A DNA stretch of 64,000 nucleotides, taken from NCBI GenBank assembly GCA_003513495.1, contig DOPM01000057.1:1-64000 (forward strand). The letters are read 5' to 3'. Position 1 is the stretch's first letter; the number at the start of each line of letters is the position of its first letter. Positions 44,987 to 53,302 of the stretch are shown here, in pieces. Under the pieces are notes generated by a model, which was not told where the DNA came from, made no database searches, and saw only the letters and a list, made by a program, of their open reading frames with translations. Position numbers and translations under genes: made by a program. This DNA is from Desulfosporosinus sp. Lineage in GTDB: Bacteria; Bacillota; Desulfitobacteriia; Desulfitobacteriales; Desulfitobacteriaceae.

Positions 44987-45859
44987 CTACACTTTCTGCT
45001 GAATGTTTTTACCGAGTAGACCTGTAGGTTTGATCAGTAGAATAATAATCAGTAATCCAAAAGCAATCGCATCCCGGTATCCCATCGATATATAAGCAGC
45101 TCCCAGGTTTTCAAACACACCTAACAATAGCCCTCCAAGCATGGCTCCGGGAATACTGCCGATTCCGCCCAGCACGGCTGCAGTAAACGCTTTTAGTCCA
45201 GCGGTGTATCCCATGACAGGGTATACGGCATCATAGTAAAGCCCAACAAGAATGCCGGATGCAGCTGCCAAAGCCGATCCTATACCAAAGGTTAAGGAAA
45301 TAATGGTATCTACATTAATACCCATTAATCTGGCGTTTTCCACACTATGTGAAGTGGCACGCATAGCTACTCCCAACTTGCTCTTCTGAACAAATAGATA
45401 CAACCCAACCATAAGTAAAATGCAAACCAATAAGGTGTATATCTGCATACTGCTTAGAGCCACATTACCAACCTGGAACGTCTTTATCTGAAAGGAAGAT
45501 GGAAAAGCACGGGTTTGAGTACCCCAAACTAATTGGGCAAAGTTAGTTAGGAAAATAGAAACCCCTAAAGCGCTTAATAAGGGAGCAATTTTTGCAGAAT
45601 TTCGAAGTGGGCGATAGGCAACCCTCTCTACGACAATCCCCAGGAAAGCTACAATGGCCATGGATATTAACATAGCTGGTATTAATCCCAAGTGTATCTG
45701 TTTTACTAGGAACAAACCAATAAATGAACCGATCATAAATATGTCCCCATGAGCAAAGTTGATGATTTTCAATATGCCATATACCATTGTATAGCCTAGG
45801 GCAATCAGAGCATACATTCCGCCAGCAGTAATGCCATTAACGAGTTGCTGTGAAAACAT
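44987..45859 (-). CDS. livH: Branched-chain amino-acid type ABC permease LivH
   Basis: The 290-residue membrane protein has the LivH motifs LIALGYTMVYGILKIINFAH (about residues 18-37) and GLKAFTAAVLGGIGSIPGA (about 225-243). I chose the ATG at 45859, which has AAGAGGTG upstream; the frame opens at 45901. It is the first gene after the hairpin that separates it from livK. Confidence 0.93.
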   Translation of the reverse strand: MFSQQLVNGITAGGMYALIALGYTMVYGILKIINFAHGDIFMIGSFIGLFLVKQIHLGLIPAMLISMAIVAFLGIVVERVAYRPLRNSAKIAPLLSALGVSIFLTNFAQLVWGTQTRAFPSSFQIKTFQVGNVALSSMQIYTLLVCILLMVGLYLFVQKSKLGVAMRATSHSVENARLMGINVDTIISLTFGIGSALAAASGILVGLYYDAVYPVMGYTAGLKAFTAAVLGGIGSIPGAMLGGLLLGVFENLGAAYISMGYRDAIAFGLLIIILLIKPTGLLGKNIQQKV

Positions 45860-46010
45860 AGCGCACCTCTTTTCCGGATGATAGTTTATCTGGAGGAGCA
45901 TGAAGTTTCATCCACACTCCTGTCTGATAAACCGTAGACCTTATTTTATACTACCAGAAAGTATAAAACTTACGTTATTATACTTTCTAAGCATAAGTGC
46001 AACCAACGGT

Positions 46011-46040
46011 TTCGCTCTCGCCGAGGCTCGGCGAAGCCGG
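46011..46040. other. GC-rich hairpin between livK and livH
   Basis: TCGCCGAG (46018-46025) is perfectly inverted as CTCGGCGA (46027-46034), and outer bases extend the stem. On the minus strand it has no T tract, so it is more likely an RNA stability or processing hairpin that raises livK product over the permease genes than a full terminator. Confidence 0.5.
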
Positions 46041-46051
46041 GTTTTCTTTAT

Positions 46052-47215
46052 CTACTTATTATAAATTTCGAACTTACCGTTTTTAATAATTAATTTTAAT
46101 GGTTGCTTTAAGCAGTCTCCATTTTGATCAAAGGTTGTGATTCCGGTGGCACCTTTGAAATCCTTCAATGTAGTTAACCAGTCATTAATTTTTTTACGAT
46201 CCTCACCGGCATTTTTGACTGCGGTAAACATAATGTTGGCAGCATCGTAGGCGAACGCAGCCCAAATATCCGGTTCTTGCCCCCACTTAGTTTTATAGGA
46301 GTCAATGAAAGCCTTGGCTTCAGGATAGTCAGCAGTACTATGAAAAGCTCCAATAACCCTAATGCCTTCAGCTTCTGCCCCTCCAAGCTGAATTAAGGCA
46401 TCTGAATAAAGACCATTAGATCCAAATACAGGAAGAGTTATGCCAAGCCGCTTACCCTGTTTGACAATCATCGCAGCTTCATTGTATTGCCCTGCGATGA
46501 ACAAAGCATCAGGTCCAGCATTCTTTAATTTTGTTAGAATTGCACTGAAGTCTTTAGTTTCACCAAGATTGTAAGGCTCCTGCATCACAGCTTTAGCGCC
46601 TAATTCTGTTATCTTTTTGTTATAAACATCGGCCAAACCTTTACCGTAATCATCGTTTTCATAAAGGATGGCAATTTTCTTATAACCTTCGTCTATGGTC
46701 CATTGGGCAACAAATTCACCATCGTAAGCATCCGTAGTTATGTCCCGGTACGTAAATGGACCAGCAGCTGTAACTGCAGGTGACGTTGAGCCGTATGCAA
46801 TATGTGATAATCCAACTCGATTGTATACAGGTGCTGCAGCTAATGTGCATGAACTGGTGTAATTTGCAAGAACACCCAGAACAGTAGGATCTGCTACAAA
46901 CTTATTAGCAATTGATGCTGATTCTTTGGGATCTGCCTTATCATCTGCTTCAATCAACTCTACTTGTTTGCCATTAATTCCACCTGCTTCGTTGACTTGC
47001 TCAGTTGCCAATTCGACAGCTTTTTTGATTGTCCCCCCGGTCTCAGCGATCGCCCCAGTAAACGGTCCTGCTAAGCCAATTTTTATTTTATCTCCGTTTT
47101 CAGTTTTTTGGCTATCGGTAGAAGCGCTTTTTGTTCCACATCCAGACAGAACTAGAGATAACACAAGACCAGTAACAAAAATCCGTGTAATGTTTTTCTT
47201 AGTTTTGAAGAACAT
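46052..47215 (-). CDS. livK: Branched-chain amino-acid type ABC substrate-binding lipoprotein LivK
   Basis: The 387-residue protein has a lipoprotein signal peptide ending LVLSGC, with Cys26 as the lipid anchor. A type I periplasmic-binding fold follows (IKIGLAGPFTGAIAETGG near residues 44-61, ANYTSSCTLAAAPVYNRVGL). In this family the bound ligand may be Leu/Ile/Val, another amino acid, an amide or urea. The catabolic neighbours suggest an amino acid that is oxidised to a 2-oxoacid. AGGGAGG precedes the ATG. Confidence 0.92.
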   Translation of the reverse strand: MFFKTKKNITRIFVTGLVLSLVLSGCGTKSASTDSQKTENGDKIKIGLAGPFTGAIAETGGTIKKAVELATEQVNEAGGINGKQVELIEADDKADPKESASIANKFVADPTVLGVLANYTSSCTLAAAPVYNRVGLSHIAYGSTSPAVTAAGPFTYRDITTDAYDGEFVAQWTIDEGYKKIAILYENDDYGKGLADVYNKKITELGAKAVMQEPYNLGETKDFSAILTKLKNAGPDALFIAGQYNEAAMIVKQGKRLGITLPVFGSNGLYSDALIQLGGAEAEGIRVIGAFHSTADYPEAKAFIDSYKTKWGQEPDIWAAFAYDAANIMFTAVKNAGEDRKKINDWLTTLKDFKGATGITTFDQNGDCLKQPLKLIIKNGKFEIYNK

Positions 47216-47400
47216 TTCAAAATACCTCCCTAAAAATATTTATTGATGACCCGGCGAATAAGGGTATACCCTTGAGCTGAAAGGTTTTAAGAATTAGTAT
47301 CCATAACTCCCATAAATCTACATCATTTTAACCCCCTCTTCTTGAACATTTATTTCAATATAAGCCCTTTGAAAACAGAGGTTTACATATAGGAATTCCC

Positions 47401-47425
47401 TTGGTCCAATATTGGTCTGAACAAT
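47401..47425 (-). promoter_or_regulatory. Second GntR/FadR-type operator, upstream of livK
   Basis: ATTGGTCTGAACAAT (47411-47425) matches ATTGGTnnnACCAAT at all but one fixed position. It is preceded by an overlapping TTGGTCCAATATTGG dyad. It lies about 190 bases before the livK start and resembles the operator at 40084. Confidence 0.5.
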
Positions 47426-47587
47426 TTTCTAATGATTATATTCGCTTTCTCTTTCAATATTCCTTCAAGTATTCTGAATAAATTTATTATTTTTAATATT
47501 TAGAATTAGATCCTAGTTTAACTGTTCGAACGCATATGTTAATAAGCGGTTTATCTTTCATTCCAAGGGGATTCCACATATTATTAA

Positions 47588-47668
47588 CTCAATCTCCAGG
47601 ATGCTTTGACACGAGAGCAGGATACCATTGATGGTACGAATGTCGCCCGAACTATTTCTGAACAATAA
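47588..47668 (+). pseudogene. Possible C-terminal remnant of a lost gene
   Basis: A 26-codon frame with no start, bounded upstream by a stop, reads ...ALTREQDTIDGTNVARTI... and ends at TAA 47666-47668. It has coding-like composition and is followed within 10 bases by a terminator-like hairpin. The ETIDG-type tail loosely recalls the C-terminus of FtsH-type proteases. The call is tentative; nothing else of the gene is visible in the 700-base gap 47216-47924. Confidence 0.25.
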
Positions 47669-47676
47669 AAATTAAC

Positions 47677-47707
47677 ATCCCAGTTCTCTGTAAAAGAGGG
47701 CTGGGAT
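47677..47707 (+). terminator. Terminator-like hairpin
   Basis: ATCCCAG plus TCTCT pairs with AGAGG plus CTGGGAT and is followed by TATCTTCTTCT. It directly follows the possible gene remnant on the plus strand. Confidence 0.5.
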
Positions 47708-47723
47708 TATCTTCTTCTACTGA

Positions 47724-47807
47724 CACAAAAACAGAGGCACAAAAACAGAGGCACAAAAACAGAGGCACAGGTTTATTGTTTTGAAACAATAAACCTGTCC
47801 CTCTGTT
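47724..47807. repeat. Triple 14-base tandem repeat fused to a long palindrome
   Basis: The unit CACAAAAACAGAGG occurs three times head to tail (47724-47765). The last copy runs into a palindrome in which ACAGAGG, ACAGG and TTTATTGTTT are all mirrored, ending CTGTCCCTCTGT at about 47807 and then TTTTTTG. It lies in the 709-base gap between cbiD and livK. The CTGTCCCTCTG arm recalls the GGGAC core of the other palindromes. Confidence 0.75.
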
Positions 47808-47851
47808 TTTTGTTTATAAGCGCTACTTTTCCGCTAAGAAGAAACAAGGAA

Positions 47852-47888
47852 GACAGGCTAGTTATTTCAGAAAATCAATGAGCCTGTC
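47852..47888. repeat. Second palindrome downstream of cbiD
   Basis: GACAGGCT (47852-47859) is inverted as AGCCTGTC (47881-47888), with a partial inner pairing of GTTATTTC with AAAATCAA. The outer CAAGGAA/TCTTTG extends it imperfectly. It lies about 35 bases after the cbiD stop and may terminate that transcript. Confidence 0.55.
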
Positions 47889-47924
47889 TCTTTGTATCAA
47901 GCAAAGCGTGTAAATTGCCTACGT

Positions 47925-49052
47925 TTAAGGCTCAATAGACCACGCCCACCCTTGTTCCTCCACCATCTTAAGAGCTTCCTGATCCCAGCCAACCGGTTGA
48001 CCATTTAATAAGGTCATGATCGTTCCAACGCTTAAACGTCCAAAAGTGAACGCTTGGGCTCTTTCACTCGCTAAGTGTGCAAGATGGTGAAGCAGCTTTT
48101 GCTCTCCAAGGTGTAAAAGTTCTGTGGTAGCCCCTTCGGTCGTTGGAAACTCTGACAGATGTTTCAGAGTTTCGAGATTAAGCCCTGCTAATGCAGCATG
48201 TGCCAGCAAAACTTCCATTCGAGCGTCTGCGACACGATTGTGGGTATGGAAAATACCGCCCGAAACCTTAATGAGCTTGCCAACATGCCCTAAAAGAATT
48301 ACTTTTTCGATTCCACGGTAGGCTGCTTCTTCTAACATATAGCCGACGAAATTACTCATCTGTATGATTGCTTCGGTGGGAACCTTAAAGCGTTCAGTAG
48401 CAACCCTATATCCGTAGTGCCCCGGGGTGAGCACAATGGTTTTATGCCCATAGGCGACTGCCTGATCCAACTCCGGCAGGATGGACGTTTTAAACGCTTC
48501 CTCGGACATCGGTCGGACAATCCCACTGGTCCCGAGGATTGAAATTCCGCCTATGACCCCTAATCTCGGATTAAGCGTGCGCAAGGCAGTAGCTTCCCCT
48601 TTAGGAACTTCGATAATAATTTCGAGTTCTTCCTCAGGGAATACCTCCCGAACAGCTTCACGAATCATCCTCCGAGGCACCGGGTTAATGGCGCTTTCCC
48701 CAACCGAGAGAGCCAATCCTTTTTTAGTGACGGTCCCAACTCCCTGGCCTCCTCGAATATGAACCTCTCCCTGAGGAGAAAGGAGACGCACTATGGCATG
48801 GATCTCTAATCCATGCGTAATATCTGCATCATCTCCGCCGTCTTTGAGAACAATTGCCCTAGCCTTTAGGTCGCTAGTTTCTCCTCCAAGGATGGGTATG
48901 GTCAAACGCGCGGAATTCGGTAGTGGAATCTCTACGTAATCAGATATACTATCTCCTCTAAGGAGCAGACTGGCTGCTTTTGCTGCACCAGCTGCGCTGC
49001 TTCCAGTGGTATAACCTTCACGCCAAGTATGTCGATCTTTATCTCGTGCCAT
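47925..49052 (-). CDS. cbiD: Cobalt-precorrin-5B C1-methyltransferase
   Basis: CbiD methylates C-1 in the anaerobic corrin pathway. The 375-residue protein has the family N-terminus REGYTTGSSAAGAAKAA (about residues 11-27), GGQGVGTVTKKGLALSVGE near 101-119, and GHVGKLIKVSGGIFHTHNRVADAR near 255-278. It is the only corrin-ring gene missing from the 13.9-27.1 kb operon. Here it follows the ECF transporter genes after a 214-base gap, so it may share their transcript or have its own promoter. GGGAGAG precedes the ATG. Confidence 0.95.
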   Translation of the reverse strand: MARDKDRHTWREGYTTGSSAAGAAKAASLLLRGDSISDYVEIPLPNSARLTIPILGGETSDLKARAIVLKDGGDDADITHGLEIHAIVRLLSPQGEVHIRGGQGVGTVTKKGLALSVGESAINPVPRRMIREAVREVFPEEELEIIIEVPKGEATALRTLNPRLGVIGGISILGTSGIVRPMSEEAFKTSILPELDQAVAYGHKTIVLTPGHYGYRVATERFKVPTEAIIQMSNFVGYMLEEAAYRGIEKVILLGHVGKLIKVSGGIFHTHNRVADARMEVLLAHAALAGLNLETLKHLSEFPTTEGATTELLHLGEQKLLHHLAHLASERAQAFTFGRLSVGTIMTLLNGQPVGWDQEALKMVEEQGWAWSIEP

Positions 49053-49266
49053 CGTTTCTCTCCCACATTCATATTAATTCCGGAAAACATTTTTCCACTC
49101 GTGTGACTCCCATTTCAAGGGGGAGTGATACTCGCTAATCCGCTTAAGATTACGAAAAAACATTATTCATTCACTACAAAGTACTTAAAAGAAAGTATAT
49201 GTCATGTAAGGCCTTAGTTCAACTAACTAACATAAACAAATAACATAAACACCGTGTCGCTATGAT

Positions 49267-50079
49267 CTATAATATCCCTAGATCAAGTCCAAATCGAAGA
49301 TAAGCACCTAAAATTAATAACAGCAAAACAAACGTCATCGCCCAATAATCCCTTGGGGCAAAGGATATTTCGCGCATTGAAGTCCAAGTACGCGTTAAAC
49401 CATACCCCCGATTCAGCATTGCCATCGATAATGAGTTAGCCATCATTATCGAATTTATAAACAAAGGAACCATAATCGGCAGATAGGAGCGGATGGAACC
49501 GATGATCCCCTTCTGGTTGAATTTCGTTCCACGTGCTTTTTGAGCCTCTAGAATTTGACGCCGTTTTTTATCCAGGGTGGGAATAAACCGTATCGCTGTT
49601 GTCAGCATCATGGATACCTCAACAGGAACCTTCATCTTATGAAAAAATTGAGTGAAATCATCGATTGATGTGGTCAAAGTCAATACAGTTGAAGCAAGCA
49701 TCATACTAAAAAGACGAAAGATAAACGTTGTACCCATCAAAAATCCTCCTAAAGTAGCCCCCAGTCTGTCTCCTGGCAGGGCATAAAAGAGGATCGCTTG
49801 GCTCGAAACACGATCAAAGCGCTCCGGTGCAAATGAAAATCCTGTGATCAGAATAATGGATAAGATGATAGGAATCAAGGGGAGCAACATTCCCCAAATC
49901 TTTCGCAAAGGGATCTTTATCCAAAAGGCTAAAAGTCCTGTAGAGAGGACAAGTAAGAGTTGAAACTTAGGATCTTGGAACAGGAAGGACAGAATTATAA
50001 ATACTAAGAAACCGAGCACTTTAGTCCGAACATCCAGACGATGGAGTAAGCTATCACCCGGTAAATACTCTATAAGCAT
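49267..50079 (-). CDS. ecfT: ECF transporter transmembrane (T) component
   Basis: The 270-residue membrane protein has the EcfT pattern: LDVRTKVLGFLVFIILSF near the N-terminus, then several hydrophobic helices. Two short coupling motifs follow, the first as Ala-Arg-Gly in EAQKARGTKF and the second as Asn-Arg-Gly in AMLNRGYGLTRTW. It would couple the ATPases to the substrate-binding membrane subunit. It overlaps the ATPase gene by 10 bases. Confidence 0.9.
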   Translation of the reverse strand: MLIEYLPGDSLLHRLDVRTKVLGFLVFIILSFLFQDPKFQLLLVLSTGLLAFWIKIPLRKIWGMLLPLIPIILSIILITGFSFAPERFDRVSSQAILFYALPGDRLGATLGGFLMGTTFIFRLFSMMLASTVLTLTTSIDDFTQFFHKMKVPVEVSMMLTTAIRFIPTLDKKRRQILEAQKARGTKFNQKGIIGSIRSYLPIMVPLFINSIMMANSLSMAMLNRGYGLTRTWTSMREISFAPRDYWAMTFVLLLLILGAYLRFGLDLGIL

Positions 50080-51884
50080 CCTCTCTTCTCCCTTTCGAAC
50101 ATCGCCGTAAACTCACTTGATTCGATGAAAGTAACATCACCTAAAATATCCTTCAAACGGAAGGAGAGCCTACATAATTGGGGTGGGATAATGGCAGAGT
50201 CGAGGAGGATTTGTTCCTTCGAAAAAACGTCTTGAGGAGTACCCTCTAACAAAATATCCCCTTCTTTTATAACAATTACCCTCTTGGCATATTGGGCTAC
50301 TAAGTCCATATCATGGCTAATCATGATAATTGTTGTCCCTGCAGCGTGAAGTTTGCGAATTAATGCCATCATGGTCTGAACTCCTGCCCAGTCTGAGCCA
50401 GTGGTTGGTTCGTCAATGATCAGCACTTTAGGCTTTAAGACCAGAATTGAAGCCACTGCAATCATTTGCCGTTCTCCCTTGCCCAAACTATAGGGATGAA
50501 CACTGCGGTACCTATCTAATCCAGTATACTGAAGGACCTCATCAACTCGTTCTTTGATCTCTTCCCCTCTAAATCCTGCATTTTTCAGCCCAAACTCCAG
50601 CTCTTTCTCGACTGTAACGGAGAATATTTGATGATCCGGGTTTTGAAAAACATAGCCAATGGTTTTTGACAAATCGGACGTATCACACTGTAGGATGTTC
50701 CGGCCCCCAACGATAACTTCTCCACGGGTAGGCTTTAAAAGTCCATTAAAATGTTTAGCTAAAGTTGTTTTTCCAGCCCCGTTTTGTCCGATTAAAGCCA
50801 CGAACTCACCCGCTTCAATCGTCAGATTAACCCCTCTCAACACAGGCTGGTCTGAGTTGTATTGGTATATAAGATCACTAACTTGAACTACGATTTCTTT
50901 CTTAGGTAGGTGAAGTTTCTGCGGTGAAATGAGATCTTTTCTCTGTCCTGGTGTGTGGCCCTGTGCTAGTCCTAGTGCTAGTCCCTGTGAGTGTGTATCT
51001 GCACATGTATTCATATTCGTATTCGTATGCCTATGTCGGTATTTGGGTAACAAGGTTCGTATCATGTCTTCTCCAGAGGGGATATCTAACGGGATTTCAG
51101 CAAAGGAGATCCACCCCTTTTCATAAAAATCCCATCCGATCTGACTGACGGGCAAAGGCTTTATTCCCCACTGAAGCAAGAGAGGAATATTGCGAAAGAG
51201 TTCTGTCGGGACTCCTCTCCAGACCACTTCTCCTTGATTAAGTACCACGACCTCATCTACCTTATGAACCAGTTCTTCAATGGAGTGTTCGACTAATAGA
51301 ATAGTCAGGTCCTTTTTCCACCGTAAATCATCCAGTGTTGCGTAAATTTCTGATCGTCCGATCGGATCAAGCTCTGACGTTGGTTCGTCCAACACCAAGA
51401 TTTCAGGTTCCATTACGAGGACTCCTGCTATCGCCAAGCGTTGTTTTTCACCACCTGAGAGTTCTTCGGTTAAACGATGATTATATCCCTTAAGACGGAC
51501 TTTTTCTAAGGTTTGATTGACTATCTGTTTAATCTCCTCGAATGGTATTAAGAAATTTCGAGGGCCAAATGCCGTGTCTTCCTCAACCGTTCGGCCGATA
51601 ATTTGAGTCTCTGGATCTTGTTGTACCAGCCCAAGAACCTTAGACAGGACCTGTACCTTGGTTTTCCCTACATTCTTACCAGCTACGCTTACCTGTCCAG
51701 TTAGATTCCCCTCCAGAAGTTGGGGAATGAGACCATTAAGGCATAAGCTAAAGGTCGTCTTCCCCGCTCCCGTTGATCCCATAATAAGTATGAATTTTCC
51801 TTTTTCTACGGTTAAGCTTATGTTTTTTAAACTTGGATCTATTGAATTTGGATAACAATACGTTAGTTCCTCGATTTCGATCAT
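50070..51884 (-). CDS. Fused double ATPase of the ECF transporter (A and A' in one chain)
   Basis: The protein of about 604 residues contains two complete ABC ATPase modules: Walker A GSTGAGKTT, LSGGEKQRL and LVLDEPTSELD in the first, and GQNGAGKTT, LGKGERQMI and LIIDEPTTGSD in the second. Most ECF systems use two separate ATPases; here they form one chain joined by a low-complexity His/Thr/Asn/Gly linker. The second signature is LGKGE instead of LSGGE. I prefer the ATG at 51884, with GGAG 9 bases upstream; GTG codons up to 51914 are alternatives. Confidence 0.9.
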   Translation of the reverse strand: MIEIEELTYCYPNSIDPSLKNISLTVEKGKFILIMGSTGAGKTTFSLCLNGLIPQLLEGNLTGQVSVAGKNVGKTKVQVLSKVLGLVQQDPETQIIGRTVEEDTAFGPRNFLIPFEEIKQIVNQTLEKVRLKGYNHRLTEELSGGEKQRLAIAGVLVMEPEILVLDEPTSELDPIGRSEIYATLDDLRWKKDLTILLVEHSIEELVHKVDEVVVLNQGEVVWRGVPTELFRNIPLLLQWGIKPLPVSQIGWDFYEKGWISFAEIPLDIPSGEDMIRTLLPKYRHRHTNTNMNTCADTHSQGLALGLAQGHTPGQRKDLISPQKLHLPKKEIVVQVSDLIYQYNSDQPVLRGVNLTIEAGEFVALIGQNGAGKTTLAKHFNGLLKPTRGEVIVGGRNILQCDTSDLSKTIGYVFQNPDHQIFSVTVEKELEFGLKNAGFRGEEIKERVDEVLQYTGLDRYRSVHPYSLGKGERQMIAVASILVLKPKVLIIDEPTTGSDWAGVQTMMALIRKLHAAGTTIIMISHDMDLVAQYAKRVIVIKEGDILLEGTPQDVFSKEQILLDSAIIPPQLCRLSFRLKDILGDVTFIESSEFTAMFEREKRGCL

Positions 51885-51922
51885 TGTTTGGATCTCCACG
51901 TTCACGGTTTTCACCTCATTGA

Positions 51923-52438
51923 CTAAATAAGCCGACTTCCCTTAATTGCTTTATAGGCTATTGCTGAAATGATAACGTTCAGAGCTGCTCCTACGACGAG
52001 AAAAGGCATTAATCCCAGAACCCCACCCATCCCCATCATTGGCAACATGGCATAGGATGATGCGACCCCATTAAGGATAATTCCAACGATGACTGCAGGG
52101 ATCAAACCGAGCTTCTCATTTACCCAACGATAAGCAATAGCCCATAAAGCCATTTGTAGAGCAATATACAAATGGATCGGAATCGTCATAGGAAATCCGA
52201 TAACTGCAGCCGTCAGCAAGTGTCCAAAGGCAATGACGACCGCACCTGTAAGTCCGCCGAAGGCCAATGCACTGAAAAATCCAGGCGCTGAATCCATACC
52301 AATGGTTCCTACAGGACTTGGTATCTTAATGAGGGCTCCCACAGCACTTAAAGCAATAAAAATGGCCATAATCGATAGTCTTTTGACATTCCAAGCAGAG
52401 AGTTTTACGTCCTGGGTCTTTGTTTCCATAGTATTCAT
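51923..52438 (-). CDS. cblT: ECF transporter substrate-binding (S) component, CblT-like
   Basis: The 171-residue protein has about five or six hydrophobic helices, as expected for an S component. An N-terminal segment AIFIALSAVGALIKIPSPVGTIG is typical of the group. It lies between a CblS-like gene and dedicated ECF ATPases in an operon headed by a B12 riboswitch. From this context the likely substrate is alpha-ribazole or 5,6-dimethylbenzimidazole (CblT). Intact cobamide (CbrT) is the main alternative, and the sequence alone does not decide between them. Confidence 0.72.
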   Translation of the reverse strand: MNTMETKTQDVKLSAWNVKRLSIMAIFIALSAVGALIKIPSPVGTIGMDSAPGFFSALAFGGLTGAVVIAFGHLLTAAVIGFPMTIPIHLYIALQMALWAIAYRWVNEKLGLIPAVIVGIILNGVASSYAMLPMMGMGGVLGLMPFLVVGAALNVIISAIAYKAIKGSRLI

Positions 52439-52450
52439 GACGATTCCTCC

Positions 52451-53224
52451 TTAAATTTTGAATAAGTTACCGACTTTAGTTAAAGGCAATCGAGGAGATT
52501 TAGTTAATACCTGATTCAAGACGCCCTCTGAAATCTCTGACTGGAACGAAGACCTAACAGAGAATATCAGACAGCTAGAAGGTCCAGCTGATTTATCCAA
52601 GTCGAGAGAACAAGTAGGTTCAATGTGTAAGCGGGTGTTTACACCGGCAGCAAGTAGTTCTGCTTCTCTACGAATTCCTCTTGAGCCAACAGGGATAATA
52701 TCAAAGACTTCTGAAATTCCCAAGAGGCTTTGGATATGGTTAATTTGTACTATTTCAGGATCATCAGGATTCGTGATTTCCGGACCTACCTTCGGAAGTC
52801 CTAAACAAAAGATGTCATCACCTGGTTGAGCAGTACCTATGCGCAACTGATTCTTCTCGACTACTCCAACCACACTGATTCCAAGCCCTGTCTGCTGTGT
52901 GATCATGTTTTTTTCTGTGCTGATGGCCATAGGTAACTCCGACAAACCCGCGGAGTCTAACTCTTCTTTTACCCCCTCTAAAATCCTATCAGCTGTCGGA
53001 TGAGGCTCATTGGAAATTGCTACTGTCATCATCTTTACTGCAGCTCCAGTTGAAAGGACTTCCATCAAAGTCACGCGTGTGGTTAACCTTCCAGTAATAA
53101 TCCCTGATATCTTATAAGCATCTAAATCCTTCATACCAATGGCACCACAAGAATCACAGGAACCCACCAGATATTGTTCAGGATTTATCGAAACAACCTC
53201 AACATCCCGACCAAGATATCCCAA
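52451..53224 (-). CDS. cblS: AIR synthase (PurM)-like protein, probable alpha-ribazole kinase CblS
   Basis: The 257-residue protein resembles the PurM/HypE ATP-binding superfamily: a short N-terminal strand, then VGSCDSCGAIGMKDLDA (about residues 21-37), a VTLMEVLSTGAA segment and a C-terminal second domain. In Listeria and other Firmicutes a PurM-like kinase, CblS, phosphorylates alpha-ribazole imported by CblT. It is the first gene after the B12 riboswitch and is followed by a CblT-like S component. The TTG start has an AAGGAGGTG site 6 bases upstream; a nearby ATG is out of frame and ends after nine codons. Confidence 0.72.
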   Translation of the reverse strand: MGYLGRDVEVVSINPEQYLVGSCDSCGAIGMKDLDAYKISGIITGRLTTRVTLMEVLSTGAAVKMMTVAISNEPHPTADRILEGVKEELDSAGLSELPMAISTEKNMITQQTGLGISVVGVVEKNQLRIGTAQPGDDIFCLGLPKVGPEITNPDDPEIVQINHIQSLLGISEVFDIIPVGSRGIRREAELLAAGVNTRLHIEPTCSLDLDKSAGPSSCLIFSVRSSFQSEISEGVLNQVLTKSPRLPLTKVGNLFKI

Positions 53225-53302
53225 TCATTTCACCTCCTTTCCTTTCCTGATAGGATATTCATAAACTTGTCAGCTCAACTTAAGGGACTTTGCGAAAAAT
53301 AC

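Noticed and set aside
47724..47765. CRISPR-like repeats
   Set aside because: Three 14-base copies are directly adjacent without spacers, and no cas genes are present.
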